A DNA stretch of 64,000 nt from contig NZ_JAGSOY010000017.1 of the NCBI RefSeq assembly GCF_018837975.1, positions 1-64,000 on the forward strand, in the 5' to 3' direction. The position numbers and the translations under genes were made by a program. Under the pieces are notes generated by a model. That model worked only from the letters and a program-made list of their open reading frames with translations, was not told the DNA's origin and did not search any database. Of the stretch, positions 34,335 to 42,824 are shown piece after piece (within the stretch, counting starts at the first letter, position 1; every line of letters begins with the position of its first letter). The stretch comes from Zooshikella harenae. Lineage in GTDB: Bacteria; Pseudomonadota; Gammaproteobacteria; Pseudomonadales; Zooshikellaceae.

Positions 34335-35387
34335 TTAGTTTTTAAGGCTCGCCATGTCAATTACAAATCTATATTTTACATCGCCTTTTTTCATTCTTTC
34401 ATAGGCTGAGTTAATATCTTGAATTTTAAGCATTTCAACGTCGCAGCTAATATCATGTTCTGCGCAGAAATCGAGAACTTCTTGCGTTTCAGGGATTCCT
34501 CCAATCAGCGAGCCTACAAGTATACGACGCTTCATGACTAAAACACTGGCTTGTAATGCGGGTTCGATAGGTTCTAATAGCCCAACTAGAATATGTACAC
34601 CATCATATTTAAGGCAGTTAATGTATGGGTTTAAATCATGTTGAACAGGAATTGTGTCTAACAGAAAGTCAAAAGTTTCTGTTGCCGCAGCCATCTGCTC
34701 AGGGTCTCTGGAAATAATAACATGATCTGCACCTTGTTTTTTTGCTTCTGCTACTTTACTTTCTGAGCGGGTAAAAATAGTCACTTCAGCGCCCATAGCT
34801 TTGGCAAATTTAACCCCCATATGACCTAGGCCACCCATACCAAGTATTCCAACTTTATGTCCTGGTTGAATATTAAAGTGCTTAAGGGGAGAGTAGGTTG
34901 TAATGCCAGCACAAAGAATGGGAGCTGCTGTAGCAGGATCAAGTTGACTAGGTATGTTTAAAACAAAACGTTCACTGACAACAATATTTTCAGAATAACC
35001 ACCATAGGTTATTTGTTGATCATGACGATCCTGTCCATTATAGGTACTGACCATACCCTCCTGACAGAACTGCTCCAGACCTTCGTTGCATGCAGAGCAT
35101 ATACGACAGGAGTCCACCATGCATCCTACGCCAACAGTATCGCCAACCTTAAAACGGGTTACATTGTTACCTACAGCAGTGATGTGTCCGATTATTTCAT
35201 GGCCTGGCACTACGGGATAAATGCTCATTCCCCAGTCATTTTCGGCGAAGTGTATATCGGTGTGGCAAACGCCACAATAGTCTATCTCGATAGAGACATC
35301 GTCTTCTCTGAGTGTGCGTCGCTCAATGTTATGAGGCGCTAACCCTGATGTGTTTGACTGTGCTGCATAGGCTTTCGTAGTGGTCAT
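34335..35387 (-). CDS. Zinc-dependent NAD(P)-alcohol dehydrogenase (YahK/CAD type)
   Basis: This 350-aa medium-chain dehydrogenase oxidises alcohols or reduces aldehydes in the cytoplasm. Catalytic zinc ligands are in CGVCHTDIH (Cys38) and PGHEIIG (His63). The four structural zinc cysteines are in DSCRICSACNEGLEQFC, and the Rossmann motif is GLGGLGHMGVKFAKA. The sequence is closest in pattern to the cinnamyl-alcohol/YahK group of broad aldehyde reductases. It is transcribed divergently from an AraC-type regulator 230 bases away, which probably controls it, and it ends at its own terminator. Confidence 0.93.
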   Translation of the reverse strand: MTTTKAYAAQSNTSGLAPHNIERRTLREDDVSIEIDYCGVCHTDIHFAENDWGMSIYPVVPGHEIIGHITAVGNNVTRFKVGDTVGVGCMVDSCRICSACNEGLEQFCQEGMVSTYNGQDRHDQQITYGGYSENIVVSERFVLNIPSQLDPATAAPILCAGITTYSPLKHFNIQPGHKVGILGMGGLGHMGVKFAKAMGAEVTIFTRSESKVAEAKKQGADHVIISRDPEQMAAATETFDFLLDTIPVQHDLNPYINCLKYDGVHILVGLLEPIEPALQASVLVMKRRILVGSLIGGIPETQEVLDFCAEHDISCDVEMLKIQDINSAYERMKKGDVKYRFVIDMASLKN

Positions 35388-35614
35388 ATGTGTTTTTCCC
35401 TATTGAGAAAGAGAAGGGGGGAAAGGGTTCTCACCGCAGTTTTCGGTCTGACAATGATGTTGTCTTTATTGTGCTTGTTCTTGAATTGGTTGCCATCAAC
35501 AAAAGTACGGTATTTTTGCCAATTCCTCCAAGTAGCTTCTCTTTACTTGAACTGAGAGGTTCACCAACGGCATACTGGAGTATGCTAGAAATAACCTTTT
35601 ATGGTAGATTGAGT

Positions 35615-36481
35615 ATGAATTGTCCAGTGATGATGGCGCTTATTCGTCTGTTGGTAAAACATGATGGAATCTCTGAAACGCTATTGCCTGAAGTGTCTCT
35701 TTTTTCGAGCCACAAACCACAGCCTAGAGTCCCTTTGATATACCAGCCTAGCCTGTGTATTGTTGCCCAGGGGCGCAAAATTGGCTATTTAGGTGATAGG
35801 GAGATTCATTACGACTCTGGTCATTATTTAGTACAAACCTTACCTTTACCTTTTGAATGTGAAACCTTCGCATCTGAAGAGGCACCTTTATTTGGCATGT
35901 CTGTCAGTATTGATGCAGCTACGCTAGCAGAGCTGGTACTCGCACTGGATGACCCTTTAGCTAATGACGATAATTCAGAACCTCCAAAACCAATGGGTTC
36001 AGTTGCGATGACAGTAGGCATGGAAGAGGCTGTCATACGACTTCTACGCGCTTTGCATGATCCTCAGGCAGCCAGAGTGATGGGGCGTAATAGAGTTAGG
36101 GAGGTTATTTTTGAAGCGCTTCAGGGAGAGCAGGGACCTGCATTACGAGCCTTAGTCGAAAACCAAGGGCACTATTCTCGAATTGTTCAAGTTTTGACTC
36201 AAATGCATTCAGAGCTGGCAGATGATATTTCGGTTGAGCAATTGGCACGGAGGGCGAATATGAGTCTTTCAACATTTCACCACCATTTTAAACAAGTTAC
36301 CCGTTCTTCTCCTATACAGTACTTGAAAAGACTCAGATTAATTAAAGCACAGTTATTACTGAGCCATGATGAGTTTAATGTTACACAAACGGCTTCTGCT
36401 GTAGGCTATAAAAGTATTAATCAATTTAGTCGGGATTATAAGCGTTATTTTGGAGTGAGTCCTATCCAGGATAAAGTTTAG
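35615..36481 (+). CDS. AraC-family transcriptional regulator
   Basis: This regulator of about 288 residues has an N-terminal AraC_N ligand domain (RVPLIYQPSLCIVAQGRKIGYLGDREIHY) and a C-terminal double helix-turn-helix. The latter shows SVEQLARRANMSLSTFHHHFKQVT, then QTASAVGYKSINQFSRDYKRYFGVSP. The frame is open from ATG 35390, but homologues start just before MALIRLLVKHDG, so I chose ATG 35615; its ribosome binding site is weak. The position, divergent from a zinc alcohol dehydrogenase, suggests that it senses an aldehyde or alcohol and controls that gene; this is inferred from context. Confidence 0.88.
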   Translation: MNCPVMMALIRLLVKHDGISETLLPEVSLFSSHKPQPRVPLIYQPSLCIVAQGRKIGYLGDREIHYDSGHYLVQTLPLPFECETFASEEAPLFGMSVSIDAATLAELVLALDDPLANDDNSEPPKPMGSVAMTVGMEEAVIRLLRALHDPQAARVMGRNRVREVIFEALQGEQGPALRALVENQGHYSRIVQVLTQMHSELADDISVEQLARRANMSLSTFHHHFKQVTRSSPIQYLKRLRLIKAQLLLSHDEFNVTQTASAVGYKSINQFSRDYKRYFGVSPIQDKV

Positions 36482-36496
36482 GTAAGATAGGACTCA
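36456..36496. terminator. Inverted repeat at the araC-type / lipoprotein gene junction
   Basis: TGAGTCCTATC (36456-36466) is perfectly repeated in inverse as GATAGGACTCA (36486-36496), spanning the stop codon of the regulator gene. It lies between convergent genes and probably acts as a bidirectional terminator, though no T-tract is present. Confidence 0.5.
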
Positions 36497-36502
36497 GTCA
36501 TA

Positions 36503-37120
36503 TTAATTCGTTAAGCTGATAGCCGTATTAGTTTTGTCAAGAAAACCATCATCTTTTATTTGTTTTAAAAGGTAGCGGTACATATTTTTACGTACTTTGG
36601 GTACTACTGAAAAGTCATGGGATGGAAACGCAAATATCATAGGTAACCATTGAACTAAGGTGACAGAGTCCTTCAAAAGATATTTTTTCTGACGACCTTC
36701 TTTATTCTGAATAATCGCATTGACTTCATAGTTAGATGTTGCCCAGGATGGAATTGTATATAGGCTTAAACCTGTAATGAATGCTGGTATAAGGGCTGCA
36801 GGGTTGCCTGCTTCAGTAATTATTAGCTCAAGTTTTAGCTCTGCCTCAGGATCATTGGTTGATATACGGCTAAAATAACCTGATTTTTCAAGAACAGTTG
36901 TAAGCTCACCTTTAATAATATTTTGTGCGAATTCTGGCTGCTTGGATGGTTTTGAAAATCCTCCTTTTGCTAGAGACGTAAAAGAAAGTGATTTTTTATT
37001 TTTGATATTAATATTTGATTTATCTAGCGATGTACTGGGTATATTGCCTCCTTCGTACATTGCACAGCCAGAGATAAGTGAAATTAAATATACAATTATT
37101 AGCGTTGCAAGTTTATTCAT
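36503..37120 (-). CDS. Putative lipoprotein, function unknown
   Basis: This lipoprotein of about 205 residues has signal and lipobox VYLISLISGCAM (Cys near residue 19). The mature domain has a conserved-looking pattern of alternating strands (ELKLELIITEAGNPAALIPAF and NYEVNAIIQNKEGRQKKYLLKDSVTLVQWLPM). This resembles YajG/DUF-type lipoproteins that contain a short membrane-associated hydrophobic hairpin. The frame is open from ATG 37183, but ATG 37120 directly precedes a normal lipoprotein signal, so I prefer it. I cannot name a family. Confidence 0.7.
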   Translation of the reverse strand: MNKLATLIIVYLISLISGCAMYEGGNIPSTSLDKSNINIKNKKSLSFTSLAKGGFSKPSKQPEFAQNIIKGELTTVLEKSGYFSRISTNDPEAELKLELIITEAGNPAALIPAFITGLSLYTIPSWATSNYEVNAIIQNKEGRQKKYLLKDSVTLVQWLPMIFAFPSHDFSVVPKVRKNMYRYLLKQIKDDGFLDKTNTAISLTN

Positions 37121-37373
37121 TTTTTTACTGCTATTAGATAAGGATAAAGTTATTAATAGAAAGGAGAGGTATTTTAGTGGCAATATTAAATTTTTAAATT
37201 GTTGTTTTGGGTACTTCTGAATATAAATGATTTAAGTCAAACTTAGAGCTGGCTATTTTAAGTTTTAAATACTGAACATAGCATTCAGGGAAGTTAAGTT
37301 TTGTTGAAGTCAAAGTGAATACGACAGACTAAAAGGTGAGTGAAAATAAGTGATGATGGGCTGGTTTTCAGAC

Positions 37374-37404
37374 AAAAAAAAGACCGACATGTTGTCGGTC
37401 TTTT
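37374..37404 (-). terminator. Rho-independent terminator of tRNA-Met
   Basis: GACCGACA (37382-37389) and TGTCGGTC (37393-37400) form a stem extended by AAAA/TTTT. On the minus strand it is followed by eight T residues and lies directly after the tRNA. Confidence 0.88.
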
Positions 37405-37410
37405 AAAATA

Positions 37411-37487
37411 TGGTAGCTACGAGTGGATTTGAACCACTGACCCTCGCATTATGAATGCGATGCTCTAACCAACTGAGCTACGTAGCC
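37411..37487 (-). tRNA. tRNA-Met (CAT), elongator
   Basis: A 77-base cloverleaf on the minus strand: acceptor stem GGCTACG paired with CGTAGCT (first pair G-U), D arm GCTCAGTTGGTTAGAGC, and anticodon stem TCGCA/TGCGA with loop TTCATAA (anticodon CAT). The T arm has loop TTCAAAT and the encoded CCA end is 37411-37413. A standard 1-72 pair (not the C-A mismatch of initiators) and similarity to the E. coli elongator mark it as elongator Met rather than fMet or tRNA-Ile(LAU); the latter is less likely but not fully excluded. It has its own promoter and terminator. Confidence 0.92.
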
Positions 37488-37501
37488 AAAGGATGGCGCG
37501 T

Positions 37502-37529
37502 ATTTTAGGGGTTTTATGTTTAATGTCAA
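37502..37529 (-). promoter_or_regulatory. Sigma-70 promoter of tRNA-Met
   Basis: On the minus strand TTGACA (37524-37529) and TAAAAT (37502-37507) are separated by 16 bases. A GC-rich discriminator (CGCGCC) just before the tRNA is typical of stringently controlled stable-RNA promoters. Confidence 0.75.
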
Positions 37530-37607
37530 CCCCTTGTAATGCTCTTTTTAACCTATCAATGTTTATAGCCCTAGCTTGCATTATATATGCTTGGCAAAGG
37601 TTATAGG

Positions 37608-38699
37608 TTACACATTAAAACGGAAGTGGATAACATCACCATCTTGTACAATATAGTCTTTACCTTCAAGGCGCCACTTTCCAGCCTCTTTAGCGCCTGA
37701 CTCACCATTGTGAGAAATAAAGTCATTGTAGCTGATGACTTCAGCACGGATAAAACCTTTTTGAAAGTCTGTATGAATCACTCCAGCTGACTCAGGTGCT
37801 GTTGCGCCGATTTTGGTCGTCCAGGCTCTTACTTCTTTTACACCAGCCGTGAAGTAAGTTTGTAAGCCGAGTAATTGATAACCTGCTCTGATAACCCGAT
37901 CTAAACCTGGCTCTTCCATACCTAAATCAGCAAGGAACTCGTCACGCTCTTCATCTTCAAGCTCAACAATTTCTGCCTCAAGTTTGTTGCAGATAGGAAC
38001 AACTACAGCACCTTCTTTAGCTGCAATGTCTTCGACCACTTTTAAATAAGGATTGTCAGTAAAGCCATCTTCATTGACATTAGCAATGTACATCGTTGGC
38101 TTTGTGGTTAACAGGTGGAATTGCTTGATTTGCGCTTGCTCATCTTCTGTAAGAGAGAGTGAACGAACTGGAAGTCCTTCATTTAAGTGAGGAATGAGCT
38201 TTTCAAGCATTGCTTTTTGCTTGATCGCATCTTTATCACCACTTTTAGCCACTCTTACGACTCGTTGTAATTGGCGCTCAACACTTTCTAAATCAGCCAA
38301 GGCAAGTTCAGTATTAATGACTTCGATATCACTGGCTGGGTCTACCTGATTGGATACATGAATGACATTGCTGTCTTCAAAGCAGCGTACAACATGAGCA
38401 ATTGCATCAGTTTCGCGGATATTAGCAAGAAATTGATTGCCTAATCCTTCGCCCTTTGACGCGCCCTCAACCAAGCCTGCGATATCAACAAATTCCATAG
38501 TGGTAGGAATTACTCGCTCTGGTTTTACTATTTCTGCTAACGCATTTAGTCGGGAATCAGGCATAGGAACTACACCTGAGTTAGGCTCAATTGTGCAGAA
38601 AGGAAAGTTTTCAGCGCCAATGCCTGCTTTGGTCAGTGCATTAAATAGAGTGGATTTACCAACGTTAGGTAAACCAACGATACCGCAGTTAAAACCCAT
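37608..38699 (-). CDS. ychF: Redox-regulated ATPase YchF (Obg-family)
   Basis: This 363-aa P-loop protein of the Obg/YchF family prefers ATP over GTP. G1 is [14 protein letters not shown] near the N-terminus and G3 reads [20 protein letters not shown]. The nucleotide-specificity loop is ICNKLEAEI, an NKLE rather than the GTPase NKxD. A coiled-coil domain follows, then the C-terminal TGS domain ([22 protein letters not shown]). YchF associates with ribosomes and influences translation initiation and oxidative stress responses. GAAAGGAAC lies upstream of the ATG. It follows pth in the conserved prs-rplY-pth-ychF order. Confidence 0.97.
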   Translation of the reverse strand: MGFNCGIVGLPNVGKSTLFNALTKAGIGAENFPFCTIEPNSGVVPMPDSRLNALAEIVKPERVIPTTMEFVDIAGLVEGASKGEGLGNQFLANIRETDAIAHVVRCFEDSNVIHVSNQVDPASDIEVINTELALADLESVERQLQRVVRVAKSGDKDAIKQKAMLEKLIPHLNEGLPVRSLSLTEDEQAQIKQFHLLTTKPTMYIANVNEDGFTDNPYLKVVEDIAAKEGAVVVPICNKLEAEIVELEDEERDEFLADLGMEEPGLDRVIRAGYQLLGLQTYFTAGVKEVRAWTTKIGATAPESAGVIHTDFQKGFIRAEVISYNDFISHNGESGAKEAGKWRLEGKDYIVQDGDVIHFRFNV

Positions 38700-38730
38700 G
38701 GTGTGTGTTCCTTTCGCTTGAAAAGTATGT

Positions 38731-39333
38731 TTAGCCTTTAAAACGGTGCAACTGTTGTACTGCTAATTGCCAGGAGCCAGAGATTGCTTCAGGTAAAAGG
38801 TGAATTGCCTCATGGGTGACTGCATCAATTAAATCCTGTTCTTGTCGTGGCGCACGATTTAACACAAAGCCAACAACTTGCTCTTTAACACCTGGATGAC
38901 CAATGCCGATACGCAGGCGGAAAAAATCCTTGCAGTTTCCCAGCTTGTTAATGATGTCTCGCAGGCCATTGTGACCACCATGACCACCACCTTGTTTCAA
39001 GCGGGCAGTTCCTGGCGGTAAATCTAATTCATCATGGACAACAAGAATGGCTTCAGGAGGGATTTTGTAAAAATGAGCGTAAGTTTGAACGGCTTTACCA
39101 CTAAGATTCATGTATGTAGTAGGGATAAGCAAATGTAGGGTTTGCCCTTTAACCTTAACTTGCGCCACTTCTCCGTGGAATTTTTTCTCGGGGTGAAGGG
39201 TTACACCATAATTCCGTGCTAACCCTTCAACAAAGATAGCGCCAGCATTGTGCCGAGTATTAACATACTCGGCACCAGGATTCCCTAGGCCGACAACTAA
39301 CTGAATGTTTGCTTCGGGGATCATTTTAGCCAT
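38731..39333 (-). CDS. pth: Peptidyl-tRNA hydrolase
   Basis: This 200-aa enzyme cleaves peptidyl-tRNA released prematurely from ribosomes, freeing tRNA for reuse. Motifs include [18 protein letters not shown] (catalytic histidine in RHNAG), [10 protein letters not shown], and [30 protein letters not shown]. It lies 17 bases after rplY and 31 bases before ychF, and is evidently co-transcribed with both. The start at 39333 and a nearby internal ATG (residue 3, from AKMIPEA) are both possible; the first is kept. Confidence 0.97.
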   Translation of the reverse strand: MAKMIPEANIQLVVGLGNPGAEYVNTRHNAGAIFVEGLARNYGVTLHPEKKFHGEVAQVKVKGQTLHLLIPTTYMNLSGKAVQTYAHFYKIPPEAILVVHDELDLPPGTARLKQGGGHGGHNGLRDIINKLGNCKDFFRLRIGIGHPGVKEQVVGFVLNRAPRQEQDLIDAVTHEAIHLLPEAISGSWQLAVQQLHRFKG

Positions 39334-39350
39334 GTTGGCAAAACCTCAGA

Positions 39351-39977
39351 TTACTCTGCAGAAGTTTCTTCGTCAGCAGAGCCTTCTTCTGCAGAAGCTC
39401 GTGTGGTTTGAACAACGGCAACAGGTGCATCGTGGTCTGTACCATGAGATAGTTCAACCAGCTCAACGCCTTTTGGCAGTTTTAGGTCTGACAAATGAAT
39501 GTTTTGGCCTATTTCAACCTCAGTCATATCTACTTCTATGAACTCAGGCAAGTTTGCTGGCAGACAGCGAACTTCAACTTCAACTGCAGAGTGAGCAACA
39601 ACACCACCAGCTTTTACACCAACGTTTTTATCTTCGTTAATGAAGTGTAAAGGTACGTGAGTAGTAATTTTCTGGTTAGCACTGACACGCAAGAAGTCAG
39701 CATGCATGATGAAACCTTTAGCAGGATGACGCTGAAGGTCTTTTAGAATCACTTGCTCTTGTTGGCCATCAAGCTCAAGCGTTAGGATGTGAGAGTAGAA
39801 CGCTTCATTTTCCAGAGCTTTAGCAATATCTTTTTGAGTAATTGCTGCTTGAGTTGGGGCTTTTTCACCACCATATACAATAACTGGAACTAGTTGCGCT
39901 TCTCGACGCAGGCGGCGGCTCGCACCTTTCCCTACATCTTCACGCTTTTCCAGTGTTAAAGAAAATTCGTTGGACAT
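39351..39977 (-). CDS. rplY: 50S ribosomal protein L25 (long, Ctc type)
   Basis: This 208-aa protein has an N-terminal 5S-rRNA-binding L25 domain ([22 protein letters not shown]) and the additional TL5/Ctc C-terminal beta domain, ending in an acidic tail rich in Glu and Ser. It is part of the central protuberance of the large ribosomal subunit. TAGGAGAG is a strong ribosome binding site. The longer two-domain form is normal in Pseudomonas-like bacteria, unlike the 94-aa form of E. coli. Confidence 0.97.
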   Translation of the reverse strand: MSNEFSLTLEKREDVGKGASRRLRREAQLVPVIVYGGEKAPTQAAITQKDIAKALENEAFYSHILTLELDGQQEQVILKDLQRHPAKGFIMHADFLRVSANQKITTHVPLHFINEDKNVGVKAGGVVAHSAVEVEVRCLPANLPEFIEVDMTEVEIGQNIHLSDLKLPKGVELVELSHGTDHDAPVAVVQTTRASAEEGSADEETSAE

Positions 39978-40126
39978 TGAAACTCTCCTAAACTAAATCA
40001 AATACACTGTGATCTCTCGCGACCAAGAGCACAGCAATAGAGCGCCTGTGAAAAGGCGCGCGAATGATAACCTATTTTTAAGGCCCTTGCTCGCATTTTT
40101 TAAGGTTTTGCTGACAACTGGGGAGA

Positions 40127-40151
40127 GTGGAGGTAAGTAATTTACCTCCAC
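40127..40151. terminator. Hairpin between prs and rplY
   Basis: GTGGAGGTAA (40127-40136) and TTACCTCCAC (40142-40151) form a perfect 10-base-pair stem with a 5-base loop, about 30 bases past the prs stop. No T-tract follows, so partial termination or mRNA processing is likely. A weaker hairpin GCGCCT/AGGCGC lies at 40042-40059. Confidence 0.55.
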
Positions 40152-40183
40152 AAGTTTAGATCTGCTTGAATGAGAATGCTAAA

Positions 40184-41125
40184 TCAACGGAATAGGGCGC
40201 TGATAGATTCTTCATTGCTAATTCGGCGAACAGATTCAGCAATCAGATGTGACATATCCAATTGACGAATTTTGCTGCACTGCTTAGCTGCTGATGACAG
40301 GGGGATTGTGTTGTGGACAACCAGCTCATCAAGTTGGGATGAGTTAATGTTATCCATCGCACGTCCAGAGAGAACAGGGTGCACACAGTAAGCCAGAATT
40401 CTGGAGGCACCTTTTTCTTTCAGTACGCGAGCTGCCTGACAAAGTGTTCCGGCAGTATCAACCATATCATCAACCAAAATACAGGTGCGTCCATCAACAT
40501 CGCCAATGATATTCATTACCTCGGCCTGATTCGCAGCAGGACGACGTTTATCAATGATGGCTAGATCTGTATTGAGTTTTTTGGCGATAGCGCGTGCGCG
40601 TACCACACCACCAATATCAGGTGAGACAATGATGAGGTCTTCAATCCGTTGCTGGGAAATATCATCCAGCATGATGGGTGAACCATAAATATTGTCCACA
40701 GGAATATCGAAGAAGCCCTGGATTTGATCTGCGTGTAAATCAACCGTCAATAATCGGTCAATGCCTACTGTGGTGATCATGTCGGCAATCACTTTGGCGC
40801 TAATGGGGACACGGGTAGATCGAGGGCGTCTATCTTGGCGAGCATAGCCAAAATAGGGGACAACAGCAGTTATGCGGTTGGCGGAGGAGCGGCGTAAGGC
40901 GTCAGCCATAACGATCAGCTCCATTAAGTTGTCATTAGTGGGTGCGCAGGTGGACTGAATAATAAAAACATCCTTTCCACGGACATTTTCATTAATTTCT
41001 ACAGCGACTTCTCCATCACTGAAGCGACCGACGTAAGCGCGACCAAGGGGAATACTTAAGTGATCGACAACCTTCTGAACCAGATCCGGGTTTGAGTTGC
41101 CCGCGAAGACCATCATTTTAGACAC
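40184..41125 (-). CDS. prs: Ribose-phosphate pyrophosphokinase
   Basis: This 313-aa PRPP synthetase transfers pyrophosphate from ATP to ribose-5-phosphate for nucleotide, histidine and tryptophan synthesis. Motifs are [12 protein letters not shown] at the start, [27 protein letters not shown] and the PRPP-binding [11 protein letters not shown]. The frame is open much further upstream (to 41218), but that would run into the tRNA-Gln gene. GTG 41125, with AAGGT about eight bases upstream and the family-typical first residues, is the likely start. It follows tRNA-Gln and precedes rplY, as in Pseudomonas. Confidence 0.96.
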   Translation of the reverse strand: MSKMMVFAGNSNPDLVQKVVDHLSIPLGRAYVGRFSDGEVAVEINENVRGKDVFIIQSTCAPTNDNLMELIVMADALRRSSANRITAVVPYFGYARQDRRPRSTRVPISAKVIADMITTVGIDRLLTVDLHADQIQGFFDIPVDNIYGSPIMLDDISQQRIEDLIIVSPDIGGVVRARAIAKKLNTDLAIIDKRRPAANQAEVMNIIGDVDGRTCILVDDMVDTAGTLCQAARVLKEKGASRILAYCVHPVLSGRAMDNINSSQLDELVVHNTIPLSSAAKQCSKIRQLDMSHLIAESVRRISNEESISALFR

Positions 41126-41186
41126 GGTAATTACCTTTTTGGTCATGTTTTTTGATGGGTTGGGATGGATGATGTGAAACTTAATT

Positions 41187-41261
41187 TGGCTGGGGTGGGA
41201 GGATTCGAACCTCCGCATGACGGGATCAAAACCCGTTGCCTTACCGCTTGGCTACACCCCA
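41187..41261 (-). tRNA. tRNA-Gln (TTG)
   Basis: A 75-base cloverleaf on the minus strand: acceptor TGGGGTG paired with CACCCCA, D arm GCCAAGCGGTAAGGC, and anticodon stem CGGGT/ATCCCG region with loop TTTTGAT (anticodon TTG). The T arm reads GGAGGTTCGAATCCTCC and CCA is encoded (41187-41189). It sits between ispE and prs, the same place as in Pseudomonas. A sigma-70 promoter lies just upstream across the end of ispE. Confidence 0.95.
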
Positions 41262-41286
41262 ATGTCTTGTGTGTTACCGGGTGCGA

Positions 41287-41314
41287 ATTATATTGAATTC
41301 GTCCGGCTTTGCAA
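41287..41314 (-). promoter_or_regulatory. Sigma-70 promoter of tRNA-Gln overlapping the 3' end of ispE
   Basis: On the minus strand TTGCAA (41309-41314) and a perfect TATAAT (41287-41292) are 16 bases apart, followed by a GC-rich discriminator (TCGCACCCGG). Transcription would begin near 41280, just before the tRNA at 41261. The promoter is embedded in the last codons of ispE. Confidence 0.75.
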
Positions 41315-42142
41315 GTGTTTATGTAACATTGATTGGTTACATCCTCTTGCAAGGAAGGTTTGCAGATCATCCGGCAGCTGCTTTAAAGCTTGTTCGGCGC
41401 TCTGTCTGTTTGCAAAAGTTGCAAATAAACAAGCACCTGTTCCGGTCAATCTTGTCGGGGCCAGATTATTAAGCAATTTGAAAACTTTATCAACCTCTGG
41501 ATATTGCTTTCTAACAATTGCCTCGCAGTCGTTTCTGGCACCCCGCTGCAAGTAGGCGGCAACTGTAATAGGATCAGAGTCTCTTGTCAAATCCTGATGT
41601 TGAAAAATTTTAGCTGTACTAATGTGGCAGTTTGGTTTAACTAAAATAAACCAAGTTTCTGGCAGCTCTATGGGGGTAAGTTGTTCACCAACTCCTTCTG
41701 CCCAGGCTGCATGTCCATGGATAAACACAGGGATATCAGCTCCAAGCTTTAGTCCCAGTTCGGCAAGTTTTGTATCTGAGAGGTGGGTTTGCCAAAGTAT
41801 ATTTAGACCATGTAAGACAGTCGCAGCATTAGAGCTACCTCCGCCAACACCTCCTCCCATAGGTAAGCATTTTTTAATTGAAATATCAGCACCAAGAGAA
41901 GAGTTTGTTGCTGATTGGAGTATTTTTGCAGCTTTGATCGCTAAATTATCGCTATCAGCCAGGCCAGGAAAAGGAGTCAGTAAATTGAGCTTTCCATCGT
42001 CTCGCGTTGTTATCGTGACTTCATCGGATAAATCAAGAAACTGAAATAAGGTTTGGAGTTGATGATAGCCATCAACTCTGCGACCTAAAATGTGAAGAAA
42101 CAAATTTAGTTTTGCTGGGGCGGGTAGTGTTAATTGCTGCAT
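41288..42142 (-). CDS. ispE: 4-diphosphocytidyl-2-C-methyl-D-erythritol kinase
   Basis: This 284-aa GHMP-family kinase phosphorylates the 2-hydroxyl of CDP-methylerythritol in the MEP isoprenoid pathway. Motifs are PAPAKLNLFLHILGRRVDGYH at the start, the ATP-binding loop MGGGVGGGSSNAATVL, and the C-terminal motif LTGTGACLFATF. The length is normal. It lies 24 bases after lolB, forming the lolB-ispE pair common to gammaproteobacteria. Its 3' end carries the promoter of the following tRNA-Gln. Confidence 0.96.
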   Translation of the reverse strand: MQQLTLPAPAKLNLFLHILGRRVDGYHQLQTLFQFLDLSDEVTITTRDDGKLNLLTPFPGLADSDNLAIKAAKILQSATNSSLGADISIKKCLPMGGGVGGGSSNAATVLHGLNILWQTHLSDTKLAELGLKLGADIPVFIHGHAAWAEGVGEQLTPIELPETWFILVKPNCHISTAKIFQHQDLTRDSDPITVAAYLQRGARNDCEAIVRKQYPEVDKVFKLLNNLAPTRLTGTGACLFATFANRQSAEQALKQLPDDLQTFLARGCNQSMLHKHLQSRTNSI

Positions 42143-42166
42143 AGGTATGGATTACATGAGTCCTGA

Positions 42167-42805
42167 TTAAAATTGCCATTCACTAATGATGAAGGTTAAT
42201 TTGTACTGGTCATTACTCACTCGAATCTTTCTAGGCAGCCAGAGACTATTATACTGCTGGTAATCAAAGTACTTAATTTTCCAGCCATTTTGTTTTATTT
42301 CAGCAAGAAGGCCTTGCTCGTTAAGATTAGGCTGGGTATCACTGGATGGGTCAGGAATACCTTTAATCCAGTACTGCATATTAGAAATGGGTAGTGTCCA
42401 GCCAAGTTCACGTGCAAGTAACTGCTCTGGGCTATCAGCAGTAAACAACCTAGAATCTGCTGTATTCATGACAACCCAGCCAGGTTTACCCATGATTTCA
42501 GCAACACCCTGACCTAAAGGCCCTGATAAGCGAATAGTATATAGGTGGCTTTGTTGTTCCCAATCTAAGTAGGCACTGGAACTGTCATTTGGAGTGCGAA
42601 TACCCAGTTTACCTTCTAATGACCAGGTATTTATTTTCGATAGCTGTTGTTGATGTTGTAGCCAATACTTTTCTCGTTCATTAAGGTTAAGCGTCTGCTT
42701 TTCTTTATCAAATGGCCAATAATCTGTTTTTACGTTTTGCAATAGAGAACATCCACTGGCAAGTAATGTCAGTGTCACTATAAGAGTTGAGCGAAATGTC
42801 TTCAT
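42167..42805 (-). CDS. lolB: Outer-membrane lipoprotein receptor LolB
   Basis: This 212-aa lipoprotein has lipobox LLASGCS and the LolB fold. Landmarks are the helix-strand start (LSKINTWSLEGKLGIRTPNDSSSAYLDWEQQ), the protruding loop region GPLGQGVAEIMGKPG, and the C-terminal KYFDYQQYNSLWLPRKIRV. LolB accepts lipoproteins from periplasmic LolA and inserts them in the outer membrane. It is 20 bases after the TPR lipoprotein gene and directly precedes ispE. It is the essential housekeeping copy, distinct from the LolA-like protein in the aryl polyene operon. Confidence 0.95.
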   Translation of the reverse strand: MKTFRSTLIVTLTLLASGCSLLQNVKTDYWPFDKEKQTLNLNEREKYWLQHQQQLSKINTWSLEGKLGIRTPNDSSSAYLDWEQQSHLYTIRLSGPLGQGVAEIMGKPGWVVMNTADSRLFTADSPEQLLARELGWTLPISNMQYWIKGIPDPSSDTQPNLNEQGLLAEIKQNGWKIKYFDYQQYNSLWLPRKIRVSNDQYKLTFIISEWQF

Positions 42806-42824
42806 AAGATAGTTTGGTTAAAAT

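Noticed and set aside
35390-35614. 75-residue N-terminal extension of the AraC-type regulator
   Set aside because: It has no family resemblance, would leave no room for the divergent promoters, and AraC_N proteins start just before MALIRLL.
40184-41218. N-terminally extended prs of 344 residues
   Set aside because: The extra region overlaps the tRNA-Gln gene and is absent from PRPP synthetases; GTG 41125 fits the family start.
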